A stretch of 64,000 nucleotides of DNA from Paenibacillus sp. FSL A5-0031. GTDB taxonomy: Bacteria; Bacillota; Bacilli; Paenibacillales; Paenibacillaceae. Positions 7,994-15,971 of this stretch are shown piece after piece; position 1 is the first letter of the stretch, and every line of letters begins with the position of its first letter. The translations under genes were made by a program, and so were the position numbers. A model generated the notes under the pieces. That model was not told the DNA's origin. It saw nothing but the letters and a program-made list of their open reading frames with translations, and did no database searches. The stretch spans positions 142,087 through 206,086 of the forward strand of contig NZ_MRTD01000014.1 in assembly GCF_001956295.1 (NCBI RefSeq). The letters are read 5' to 3'.

Positions 7994-9844
7994 ATGTCCG
8001 GAATTGTAGGCATTTTATTTACTGACGAGAGTAAACCATTAAGACAAATGTTAAATGAAATTAGCAAAATGGCATATAAGGTTGAACACCGGGGTCCTGA
8101 TGATTCTGGATTCTGGTCAGATGGAAAGGTAGCTTTGGGCATTCAGAGACAATCCATTATTGATTCATATGAAGGTAATCAACCTTTGAGTAACGAGAGT
8201 GGATCCAATTGGATTGTATTTGATGGTGAGATCTATAACTATAAGGAGATTCGACGTCATCTAGAATTTAAGAACCATCGATTTAAGACGCAATCCGATA
8301 CTGAAGTAATAGTACATTTATATGAAGAATACGGTTCAGCAAGTATTTACATGCTTAGAGGAATGTTTAGTTTTGCCATTTGGGACTGTGAAAAGCAACT
8401 TTTGTTTGCAGCGAGAGATCATTTTGGGATAAAACCTTTCTATTACTTCCACAATGAAGAGAAATTTGTGTTTGCATCGGAAATTAAAAGTATTTTAACA
8501 GTCGATGGGATAAATACTGGTTTAAAGTATCACAGTTTATATAATTATCTTTCTTTTCAATGTCTTCCACAGCAGGATACGATGTTTGAAGGTATCAATA
8601 AACTAAATCCTGGGCATACGTTAACTGTTCATTGTGGTAGAGTGACACTAAACACATATTGGAACCCTATGTTTGAACCTTATGATAAACCAATTGATGT
8701 ATATATAGAAGAAATTCATAGTAGATTATCAGATTCCGTTAAGCACCACATGCTTAGAGATGTTTCTATTGGAGGCTATCTATCTAGTGAAATTGAGTCT
8801 ACAGCTTTAGCGGCGTATATGAGCATGACTAAGCCTATTAAAACCTTTTCTGTTGGTTATGAGGGGGGAAATACAGATTCCCAGCAGGTTTCCAATATAG
8901 CAAGACAGTTAGGTACACAACACTTTTCAAAAACAATAGATATGAAAGACTACTTTTCAACTGTTCCTGCTGCAATTTGGCATTTAGATGAGCCAATCGG
9001 AGATCCTACTGCAATATCTTTATTTCTTTCAGCGGAATTGGCGAAAGGGCATGTCAATGTAGTGTTATCCGGAGAAGGGGCAAATGAGCTATTTGGTGGT
9101 TTTGGTGTCTATAAAGAACCTTCAACTCTTCGTTATATCTCATGGTTGCCAATATCGTTTAAAAAGCATTTTAATAAGGCGATTAAGGCTGTGCCTTATA
9201 ATTTCTATGGTAAGAATTATTTGCGAAAAGGAACAACGCCACTTGCAGAGAGATTTTTCGGGAATGGAGAATTGGTTTCAGATGATATGAAACGATATTT
9301 GGTTCATTCGAATTATTTTGAAAGTACCATTTCTTCTTTGACAAAACCATTTTATGATCAAACCGAACATTTGGATGATGTTACTCGAATGCAATATATA
9401 GATATGAATTTAATTTTGCCAGGTAACCGCTTAAACCAAATAGATAAACTTTCGATGGCTCATTCACTGGAAATAAGATTACCGTATCTCGATAAGGAAG
9501 TTTTTGAAATCGCAAGTATGATTCCTGTTAATTACCGGATTTCTAAAGGGATGACCAAATATGTATTAAGAAAAGCTATGAAAAACGTCGTTCCTGGTTC
9601 CATAGATCGTCCCCAATTGGAAGATCAGGTTCCTTTAAGCCAATGGCTAAAAACGAATCAAATCCATTCTATGTTGGATCAAATACGGGATAGTGGTATA
9701 CACCCTTTTCTAAATATGGATGAAATTGAACATATAATGCTGAAACATAAAAATAACCAGGGTGACTATTCACGGATGATTTGGTTACTATACAATTTTG
9801 CTTTGTGGCATAAGATGTATATGGTCGATCTTCCTAAAAGTTGA
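7994..9844 (+). CDS. Asparagine synthetase homologue with altered active sites
   Basis: A 616-residue class II (glutamine-dependent) AsnB family protein with the full two-domain layout: Ntn glutaminase domain about 1-190 (EHRGPDDSG, FDGEIYNYKE, LRGMFSFAIWD) and ATP-pyrophosphatase domain about 220-600. Key residues are changed. The nucleophile Cys2 is Ser (starts MSGIVG, codon TCC), the PP-loop SGGxDSS reads SSEIEST, and SGEGADE reads SGEGANE. The family uses Cys2 to free ammonia from glutamine and the PP-loop to adenylate a carboxylate, so this copy is probably catalytically dead. The frame is long and clean, which argues for selection as a non-catalytic or regulatory partner of the intact homologue at 38294. 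The M23 peptidase gene follows after 31 bases. Confidence 0.88.
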   Translation: MSGIVGILFTDESKPLRQMLNEISKMAYKVEHRGPDDSGFWSDGKVALGIQRQSIIDSYEGNQPLSNESGSNWIVFDGEIYNYKEIRRHLEFKNHRFKTQSDTEVIVHLYEEYGSASIYMLRGMFSFAIWDCEKQLLFAARDHFGIKPFYYFHNEEKFVFASEIKSILTVDGINTGLKYHSLYNYLSFQCLPQQDTMFEGINKLNPGHTLTVHCGRVTLNTYWNPMFEPYDKPIDVYIEEIHSRLSDSVKHHMLRDVSIGGYLSSEIESTALAAYMSMTKPIKTFSVGYEGGNTDSQQVSNIARQLGTQHFSKTIDMKDYFSTVPAAIWHLDEPIGDPTAISLFLSAELAKGHVNVVLSGEGANELFGGFGVYKEPSTLRYISWLPISFKKHFNKAIKAVPYNFYGKNYLRKGTTPLAERFFGNGELVSDDMKRYLVHSNYFESTISSLTKPFYDQTEHLDDVTRMQYIDMNLILPGNRLNQIDKLSMAHSLEIRLPYLDKEVFEIASMIPVNYRISKGMTKYVLRKAMKNVVPGSIDRPQLEDQVPLSQWLKTNQIHSMLDQIRDSGIHPFLNMDEIEHIMLKHKNNQGDYSRMIWLLYNFALWHKMYMVDLPKS

Positions 9845-9875
9845 CACATACATCATGTTCATAGGAGGAACATTT

Positions 9876-11108
9876 TTGCGTATTAAACTTATCTTAGTTT
9901 CTATTATGTCTATCACTATTGGCTTAAACATTCACCTAAGTTCGATTGAGGCTTTATCGCAAATGGATAAGTTAAATCAAGAAATTAAAGAGATACAAGA
10001 ACAATTGAAGGTTGAAGAAAAAAAAGCTCAGAACAACCAAATGAAAATAGATAAAATTCAAGAAGAGAAAGAACGTACTAACCAAGATATCCAAGATTTA
10101 ATAACCCAGATGAATGCAACTGGCGATGAGGTTATAAAATACAATAAAAAAATTATAGACTTACAAGAAAAAAGTCAAAATGCAGCCATACAATTGGAAG
10201 CAGTTAAAGAACGTTTAGCAGATAGAAAAATGCTAATGGATAACCGTGTCAGAGCTATGTATACCAATGGTTTTGTCTCCTATATGGATGTTCTACTTAA
10301 TTCAACAAGCTTTTTTGATTTTATTAGCCGAGTGGATTCGATTAAAATGATAATTGAACAAGACAAAAATATGATTGAGAGTATTAGAGATGATGAACTT
10401 ACAATCATTCACAAGAGGTCAGAGATGAAAGAACAATTGAACGAAGTCGCGGAATTATATACAAAATCGGAAAAAACGATGAAAGATTTGCAACAGCAAG
10501 AAGAAGAAAAACAGCTTCTATTAATAAACCTAGATGAAGATCAACAGAAAATGTTTGATATAACTGAAGATCAAGAAAGAGTACTAATGAAATTGGCTAA
10601 AGAATCATCCGAACATAAAAATAAGAAAAAATTACTTGAAGCCGAAAAGAAAGAAAGAGAAAAAGTAAAAGAAAAAAAATCGTATAACCAGATTAAACCA
10701 TCAATTAACGAAAATGAATTGATGTGGCCACTTGAGAAAAAATATACAATAACGTCTAAATTCGGTTATCGGACACATCCTATAACCGGAGAGAAGGAAT
10801 CCTTACACAATGGTATTGATATAGGAGCACCTGGTGGGACACCTATATTGGCTGCTGAATCCGGTACCGTTTTATTTGCCCAATGGACAAACGGTTATGG
10901 AAATGCAGTCATTATTGATCATGGGAATGGTTTGTGGACAGTATATGCACATATACGAATGAATGGTATCAAAGTAAAAGAAGGAGAAGATGTTAGGAAG
11001 GGTCAAAAAATAGCAGAGGTTGGTTCAACGGGTAATTCAACAGGAAACCATCTACATTTTGAGGTTAGGATTAATGAGGAAGCCCAAAATCCATTGAACT
11101 TTGTATAA
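9876..11108 (+). CDS. Secreted M23 (LytM) peptidase with coiled coil
   Basis: A 410-residue protein: signal peptide (about 1-27), a long coiled coil (about 30-265, EIKEIQEQLKVEEKKAQNN and similar heptads) of the EnvC/PcsB type, and a C-terminal LytM endopeptidase domain. The zinc ligands are in HNGIDIG and HLHFEV, with YGNAVIIDHGNG and YAHI between. Such proteins cut peptidoglycan cross-bridges outside the membrane and the coiled coil usually controls activity. I place the start at TTG 9876, seven bases after AGGAGG; the frame is open further upstream but has no site there. It is 31 bases behind the asnB homologue and should share its dyad-controlled promoter. Confidence 0.9.
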   Translation: MRIKLILVSIMSITIGLNIHLSSIEALSQMDKLNQEIKEIQEQLKVEEKKAQNNQMKIDKIQEEKERTNQDIQDLITQMNATGDEVIKYNKKIIDLQEKSQNAAIQLEAVKERLADRKMLMDNRVRAMYTNGFVSYMDVLLNSTSFFDFISRVDSIKMIIEQDKNMIESIRDDELTIIHKRSEMKEQLNEVAELYTKSEKTMKDLQQQEEEKQLLLINLDEDQQKMFDITEDQERVLMKLAKESSEHKNKKKLLEAEKKEREKVKEKKSYNQIKPSINENELMWPLEKKYTITSKFGYRTHPITGEKESLHNGIDIGAPGGTPILAAESGTVLFAQWTNGYGNAVIIDHGNGLWTVYAHIRMNGIKVKEGEDVRKGQKIAEVGSTGNSTGNHLHFEVRINEEAQNPLNFV

Positions 11109-11280
11109 AAGATAGATACTATTGTAAAGGATGGGGAAGTGATTAGTTTGAAGTCATAATAATAATCTTAAATGAATCAAGTAAGAAGTAAATTTAAGTA
11201 TTAAAAAAGCCAATAATCTACAATTATTGATATTAATTTTTTTTAATATTCAAAATGCAGAATATGGGTAGAAAAAAAAG

Positions 11281-11297
11281 AACTATATAGTGTAGTA
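11281..11297. promoter_or_regulatory. BlaI-type dyad upstream of riboswitch
   Basis: AACTATATAGTGTAGTA fits the 17-bp dyad with one change in the left core (CTAT for CTAC). It lies 24 bases before the c-di-AMP riboswitch and 153 bases before the NlpC/P60 gene, where the promoter is expected. Confidence 0.55.
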
Positions 11298-11320
11298 TGA
11301 ATTTAGAAATAAAAATTTAC

Positions 11321-11436
11321 TATCGCCGAATTCCAATTAAGGAAACGGGGGATCCACTCGGGTGAATTAATCTGAATGTCAAAGATTATAGGGAAACCCT
11401 CTTCCGAACCCTTAGCTAACCTCGTAGGCATCGAAG
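11321..11436 (+). ncRNA. c-di-AMP (ydaO/yuaA) riboswitch
   Basis: The conserved ydaO-type blocks appear in the right order: TCGCCGAATTCC, then GGAAACGGGGGATCCACTC, GGGTGAATTAATCTG, a variable arm GGGAAACCC, CCGAACCC and finally AGCTAACCTCGTAGGC. This class binds cyclic di-AMP and usually switches expression off when the ligand is high. It often controls cell wall hydrolases and potassium or osmolyte transport. The 3' end runs to within a few bases of the GGGAG ribosome site of the NlpC/P60 gene, and I see no separate U-rich terminator between them, so control of translation initiation is plausible. Confidence 0.85.
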
Positions 11437-11449
11437 GGAGAAAGTTTTT

Positions 11450-11920
11450 TTGAAGAAGATATTTACATCGTTATTAGTAAGTGTAATGTGTTTTACATTT
11501 GCAAGTAGTGCCTTTGCAAATGGTATGGAACTTAAACACGCCGTGGATGAGGTAATTGGAACTCCATATAAATGGGGAGGAACAACTGTAAAGGGTTTTG
11601 ATTGCTCTGGATTTATTTTATACATATTTAATCAATATAAAGTGGATCTTCCAAGAACATCAAAATCACAAGCCCAAGAAGGAACGAAAGTAGATCAAGC
11701 TGATTTACAGCCAGGAGATCTCGTGTTTTTTAATACAAATGGTCGAGATATTTCACACGCTGGTATTTTCATAGGTAACGGACAGTTCGCTCATGCCTCT
11801 AGCAGTAAAGGTGTGCGTGTCAGTAAACTATCTGATGATTATTATGAAAAAAGATATGTAACTGCTCGCCGTATTATTTCTGAAGAAGTATATGTAGAAA
11901 TGACGAAAAAAGAACATTAA
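11450..11920 (+). CDS. Secreted NlpC/P60 peptidoglycan hydrolase
   Basis: A 156-residue protein made of a signal peptide (about 1-24, ending AFANG) and a single NlpC/P60 domain. The catalytic Cys is in FDCSGFI, the His in ISHAGIFIG and the third polar residue in FAHASSSKGV; PYKWGGTT is the family entry motif. These enzymes cut D-Glu-mDAP bonds in stem peptides. There is no LysM or SH3 wall-binding domain. The start is TTG behind GGGAG, which lies at the edge of the c-di-AMP riboswitch. With the dyad at 11281 the gene appears to have two layers of control. Confidence 0.92.
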   Translation: MKKIFTSLLVSVMCFTFASSAFANGMELKHAVDEVIGTPYKWGGTTVKGFDCSGFILYIFNQYKVDLPRTSKSQAQEGTKVDQADLQPGDLVFFNTNGRDISHAGIFIGNGQFAHASSSKGVRVSKLSDDYYEKRYVTARRIISEEVYVEMTKKEH

Positions 11921-11930
11921 AATATCATAA

Positions 11931-12008
11931 AAGAACAAGCCCACTTTTCGTAAGATGGGAGCTTGTTCTTTTTATGTAATTAACGGCTATAATTAAGCCG
12001 TTTTTTTA
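11931..12008 (+). terminator. Two tandem Rho-independent terminators
   Basis: The first hairpin, AAGAACAAGCCCA ... TGGGAGCTTGTTCTT followed by TTT, spans 11931-11973. The second, AACGGCT-ATAATTA-AGCCGTT followed by seven T, spans 11982-12008. They isolate the NlpC/P60 transcript from the dyad-controlled promoter at 12019. Confidence 0.85.
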
Positions 12009-12018
12009 AAACTATTAA

Positions 12019-12035
12019 AACTACACATAGTAGTG
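12019..12035. promoter_or_regulatory. BlaI-type dyad upstream of motB-like gene
   Basis: AACTACACATAGTAGTG has arms AACTAC/GTAGTG and the usual 5-base spacer. It sits 62 bases before the ATG of the MotB-like gene and just after two terminators, as expected for an operator at a new promoter. Confidence 0.7.
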
Positions 12036-12096
12036 TTTTAGTGACATGAGGCATGTATGTATTTACTTCAAACTTACGGATATGGAGAGTATCGGA

Positions 12097-12939
12097 ATGA
12101 AGAGAAAACATAATAACCACAACGAACATGAAGAACACGTTGATGAGTCTTGGTTAATTCCGTATGCTGATCTACTAACTTTGTTACTGGCGCTTTTTAT
12201 CGTTCTGTATTCTATGAATACTGTCGATGAAAAAAAGTTTGAAGAGATGAGTAGGGCATTCAACATTACATTTAATTCCGGTACTGGGGAATTGGATCAA
12301 AACAGTATTGTATTAAATAAGTTCGAGAACAACGAAATTAATGCAGGTAAGAGGAGAAAAAGCGAACAACAAGTACAAGAACAACAAGTACAACAAGTAC
12401 AACAAGTACAAGAACAACAGTTACAAGGTTTAATGGAAATAGAGCAAGAAGAATTAGAAGAGATTAAAAATCAAATCGATCAGTTTATTAAAATTGAAAA
12501 TCTACAATCCCAACTTGAAACAAAGCTAAATCAATCAGAATTGATGATTACGATCAGCAATACTGCATTATTTGAGCCAGGCAAAGATAGAATTATACCA
12601 GAAGTTAAAAAACTGGCAAATACCATTTCGAGTGTACTACAGCAGTACCCTGAATATGAAATTATGGTTTCAGGTCACACAGATAATATACCCATTTCTA
12701 CATCTGAATTTCGATCAAACTGGGATCTTAGTTCCAAACGAGCACTTAGATTTATGGACATTATATTACTTAATAAAAAACTAAATCCTAAAAAGTTTAG
12801 CACTGCAGGCTACGGAGAATATCGTCCAATAGCATCAAACTCAACAATGGATGGCAGATCTAAAAATAGACGGGTAGAGGTATCTATTATTAGAAAATAT
12901 ATAAACCATAATTTTGATAGTATAAAAATCAATCCATAA
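12097..12939 (+). CDS. MotB/OmpA-like peptidoglycan-binding protein
   Basis: A 280-residue MotB-type stator subunit: short cytoplasmic His-rich head, one membrane helix with the proton-site Asp (WLIPYADLLTLLLALFIVLY), a Gln/Val-rich tract, a coiled coil and a C-terminal OmpA domain (MVSGHTDNIPISTSEF, NWDLSSKRA, NRRVEV). MotB anchors the flagellar stator to peptidoglycan and needs MotA. No motA is anywhere in the window. The tract around residues 90-106 is coded by repeats of the 9-mer caacaagta, a slippage-prone run. I start at ATG 12097 after GGAGAG; the frame is open 17 codons further but without a site. The dyad at 12019 puts it with the cell wall genes. Confidence 0.85.
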   Translation: MKRKHNNHNEHEEHVDESWLIPYADLLTLLLALFIVLYSMNTVDEKKFEEMSRAFNITFNSGTGELDQNSIVLNKFENNEINAGKRRKSEQQVQEQQVQQVQQVQEQQLQGLMEIEQEELEEIKNQIDQFIKIENLQSQLETKLNQSELMITISNTALFEPGKDRIIPEVKKLANTISSVLQQYPEYEIMVSGHTDNIPISTSEFRSNWDLSSKRALRFMDIILLNKKLNPKKFSTAGYGEYRPIASNSTMDGRSKNRRVEVSIIRKYINHNFDSIKINP

Positions 12940-13096
12940 TGTATGGTTTGTGTACATAAGTGAGATTTTTTTTGCGTCGAATGAGCTCATTTATTGATGA
13001 TTTGGTATTCAAGGAGAAATGAGGTTCATTAAATGATAAGTAGGCTGCAATGACGTCAATTATTGAAAATATGCTCATTACTCTTTTGCTGCTAAC

Positions 13097-13243
13097 AAGG
13101 TGCAGAAGGGGGATCTGCTTGGTTTTATGAGTACAAAAGGCAGTTCGGCAGTCGTACACATCTGCACTTTGAAATTCGCAAAGGAAACATTGCTGAACCA
13201 TATTGATTCTGGCCTATCTGCACATATTATTGGGTCAACCCTA
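13097..13243 (+). pseudogene. M23 peptidase C-terminal remnant
   Basis: Two frames give KVQKGDLLGFMSTKGSS and THLHFEIRKGNIAEPY, the last two blocks of a LytM domain including the HLHFE zinc motif, with a frameshift between and a stop straight after. The rest of the gene is missing. The surrounding bases from 12940 to 13437 hold nothing else I can identify. Confidence 0.65.
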
Positions 13244-13437
13244 ATCTGTATGTATGATCGAATTTAAGAGGAGTATACATAAGTAGATGGGGAGTAATGA
13301 ATATAATGAATAAACTATATATAAAATGGGATAACTAATGGCAGCAGAAATGCTACTTTTTTCTGAATACCTTCTAAATTTAAAATATTGACCGGAATAT
13401 GATTAAGTCAAATCTAACAAAGGAGCGAAAAGATTCA

Positions 13438-13605
13438 TGAATAAATTAACAAGGAATGAGCTGTCAATATTGCGTTAACTCGATTGAGGAAGCACTAACC
13501 AAGATAGGAGTTACAGGTATTACAGGTAACGTTAATCTGACAAATGGAACAGTAGATATAACGTATGATGAAAATAAGCTTAAGCTTGACCATTGGAGTA
13601 GTTAA
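13438..13605 (+). pseudogene. CopZ-like copper chaperone remnant
   Basis: From 13456 the frame reads MSCQYCVNSIEEALTKIG and continues with NGTVDITYDENKLKLD, which is the metal-binding CxxC loop and the second half of a small HMA copper chaperone. The intact gene would start with the ATG at 13438 (MNKLT..), but a frameshift and a stop separate that start from the CxxC, and the end is lost after 13590. CopZ carries Cu(I) to the CopA ATPase, and no copA is seen nearby. The 36-codon frame at 13607-13717 directly after it matches nothing I know. Confidence 0.75.
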
Positions 13606-13826
13606 AATGCGAAATACTTTAGATGATCTATGTCGGGAGCACAAAGGAATTAAATCCGCTGCCGCACAACTTCTTTTCACAGGTTTAATGGAAGAAAAGC
13701 TTGTGCCAGGCAAATAAAATTAATTCAAAACTATAAGCATAACTCAATGGAATAGATAAGTTTTGTAAGTGTGTTAATAGAGTAACATTAGTACAACTTA
13801 AGGTAGCAACTGCATCATAAGCGAGA

Positions 13827-13862
13827 AAGGGGCATTTTCTGAATACGGAAATGCCTCTTATT
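13827..13862 (+). terminator. Terminator-like hairpin
   Basis: AGGGGCATTT ... AAATGCCTCT forms a stem with a 12-base loop and is followed by a moderately T-rich stretch. It precedes the two-component operon and would separate it from the CopZ remnant. Confidence 0.55.
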
Positions 13863-13979
13863 ATGTTTTAGATACGAAAACGTAGAAAAAAATCTGAATC
13901 TGCAACTAAACAAATTGAGAGATTTAACATGAAGACCATGTATCCAATTATATATTTAATATTTGAAAAGAGGTTGTAA

Positions 13980-14672
13980 ATGAGTAGAATATTGGTTGTA
14001 GAAGATGAAGAAAAGATTCGTGAGGTAATAGTTGCTTATTTATCGAAGGCCGGCTATGAAACCTGTGAAGCCATTGATGGACGGACAGCTCTAAATGGTA
14101 TGATAAAGCACAATATTGATTTGGTACTTCTTGATTTAATGCTTCCAGATATGAATGGAGAGGAATTGTGTGCTAAAATTCGAGCTACAAATCCAGTACC
14201 CATAATTATGCTTACAGCAAAGTCTTCCATGAATCATCGAATTCAGGGGTTATCAATCGGAGCTGATGATTATATCGTTAAACCTTTTGACCCTCATGAA
14301 TTAATAGCTCGGATTCGTGCTGTTTTGCGTAGAACAAATCAGCAAGATTTACTTGCGGAACGTATGGAATATGGTAATGGTTCATTAATAGTGGATAGTT
14401 ATTCAAAACAGGTATTCGTTAAAAAAAAACCTGTTAATTTAACACCAAATGAATATAAGCTGCTGCTTGTTATGGCTAGGAATGCAGATAGAACGTTCAC
14501 AAGGGAGGAGCTAATTGAAAAAATTATAGGGTTCGATTTTGAAGGAGATGCTCGAGCTATAGATCAGCATGTAAAGAATTTACGACAAAAAATCGAAGAG
14601 GATCCAAAGAACCCATTCTTTATCAGAACGGTGTTTGGTTCAGGATATCGATTTCATGGGGGAATAAAATGA
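13980..14672 (+). CDS. OmpR/PhoB-family response regulator
   Basis: A 230-residue regulator: receiver domain (1-118) with acidic pocket EDEE near residue 8, phosphoacceptor Asp52 in LVLLDLMLPD and Lys in IVKPFD, then a winged-helix DNA-binding domain (about 130-228; LTPNEYKLLLVM, RAIDQHVKNLRQKI, FGSGYRF). An AGAGG site precedes it. Its stop overlaps the kinase start by four bases, a coupled pair. It lies convergent to the multicopper oxidase and just after a CopZ remnant, so an envelope or metal signal is a guess. No 17-bp dyad is present at its promoter. Confidence 0.93.
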   Translation: MSRILVVEDEEKIREVIVAYLSKAGYETCEAIDGRTALNGMIKHNIDLVLLDLMLPDMNGEELCAKIRATNPVPIIMLTAKSSMNHRIQGLSIGADDYIVKPFDPHELIARIRAVLRRTNQQDLLAERMEYGNGSLIVDSYSKQVFVKKKPVNLTPNEYKLLLVMARNADRTFTREELIEKIIGFDFEGDARAIDQHVKNLRQKIEEDPKNPFFIRTVFGSGYRFHGGIK

Positions 14673-15766
14673 AAAAGTCGCTCTCCTTTCGCTTAAGCGT
14701 TCTATTGATGCTTTATACAGGGATAATCTTTGTAATTGCTTCAATTGCTATCATTAATGCTACACATTATCATTTTCAGTTATATGGAAATGAGCTGAAA
14801 CAAGATCCAAATAACACTGATTTACTAAATATTCATCTGGAACAAGCCATCATCCAATCTATTGGGTGGACGATTGGGGGAGCAATGCTAATTGCGTTTA
14901 TTCTCAGCATCTATATTGCAAGAAGAATCTCCTCACCAATGATTCAAATGAAGAAATTGACCTTACTAATGGCAAGTGGAAAGAGAGATGTTCGCTTACC
15001 ATTATTAGGACTACCCAAAGATGAAGTTGATCAATTGGCAGCATCCATTAATCATTTAGCGGAACAACTTCAAGAACAAGAACAATTAAAAGTTACGATG
15101 ACTGAAAACATTGCACATGAGCTTCGTACCCCACTAACTACTATTAACAGTTATTTATTTGCCATTCAAGATGGCATATGGGAGGCCACACCACAACGAA
15201 TGAAATCAATTCGGGAAGAGATTGATCGACTTATTCAACTGGTAAGCGATTTAGAGGAACTGAATTCGCTTACCTCTCCCGAATTTCATCTTTCCTTGAA
15301 AGACATCCGAATATCCAAGACAATTGATCAAGTCTTTGATTTAATTCAGCCTTCTTATTCGGAAAGGGGAATTATATTGAAAAAAGGAAAGATACCAGAT
15401 GTTATAGTTCATGCGGACGAAAATCGACTCATTCAAATTTGGAATAATCTTTTATCAAACGCACTTAAGTTTACTCCGACTGGAGGTAAAGTATGGATAG
15501 AAGGAAAGGAAAGTGAAAACGGCGTTGAGATTATAGTTCAAGATACTGGAATTGGAATTCCAAATGAAGAGCTGCCTCACGTATTTGAACGTTTCTATAG
15601 AGTGGATAAATCAAGAAACCGAAAAACAGGAGGAGGCGGTTTAGGATTAGCTATTACAAAAACGCTTGTTGAACGGCACGAAGGACGTATTTGGGCAGAG
15701 AGTGATGGGGGAACATCTTTTCATATATACCTGATGAGATCTTCCCACAATGATGGTGCGATTTAA
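14669..15766 (+). CDS. Membrane sensor histidine kinase
   Basis: A 365-residue HAMP-containing kinase: membrane segments at about 8-30 and 70-92 with only about 40 residues outside between them, HAMP at about 92-145, phosphoacceptor in ENIAHELRTPLTT, N box NRLIQIWNNLLSNALKF, G1 DTGIGI, F box VFERFYRVD and G2 GGGGLGLAI. The very small outer loop suggests that it senses the membrane, a partner protein or a metal ion rather than a folded-domain ligand. It is translationally coupled to the preceding regulator gene. Confidence 0.93.
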   Translation: MKKSLSFRLSVLLMLYTGIIFVIASIAIINATHYHFQLYGNELKQDPNNTDLLNIHLEQAIIQSIGWTIGGAMLIAFILSIYIARRISSPMIQMKKLTLLMASGKRDVRLPLLGLPKDEVDQLAASINHLAEQLQEQEQLKVTMTENIAHELRTPLTTINSYLFAIQDGIWEATPQRMKSIREEIDRLIQLVSDLEELNSLTSPEFHLSLKDIRISKTIDQVFDLIQPSYSERGIILKKGKIPDVIVHADENRLIQIWNNLLSNALKFTPTGGKVWIEGKESENGVEIIVQDTGIGIPNEELPHVFERFYRVDKSRNRKTGGGGLGLAITKTLVERHEGRIWAESDGGTSFHIYLMRSSHNDGAI

Positions 15767-15776
15767 TGATTGATTT

Positions 15777-15959
15777 GAGCCATCGAAGAGGTGGCTCTTT
15801 TTTCACTTATGTATAAATAATAACCAAGAAATATGTACATCTATACTAAGATTTGAAAAAAGAGCTATTACTTTGTTTTAATTGTATTTTCATCATCAGA
15901 CCATGTAAATTCAGATTTGGTTTAAACAAAAAGGAACGATTATGATCTCGTTCCTTTTT
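15777..15959. terminator. Two convergent terminators
   Basis: GAGCCA-N9-TGGCTC with six T after it (15777-15803) ends the two-component operon. AAAAAGGAACGA-N6-TCGTTCCTTTTT (15928-15959) has T runs on both strands and can also end the multicopper oxidase transcript coming from the right. Confidence 0.85.
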
Positions 15960-15971
15960 GTTCAGTGATTT

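Noticed and set aside
12361..12425. Short caacaagta repeats as a CRISPR-like array
   Set aside because: They are in-frame codon repeats in the motB-like linker, without spacers.
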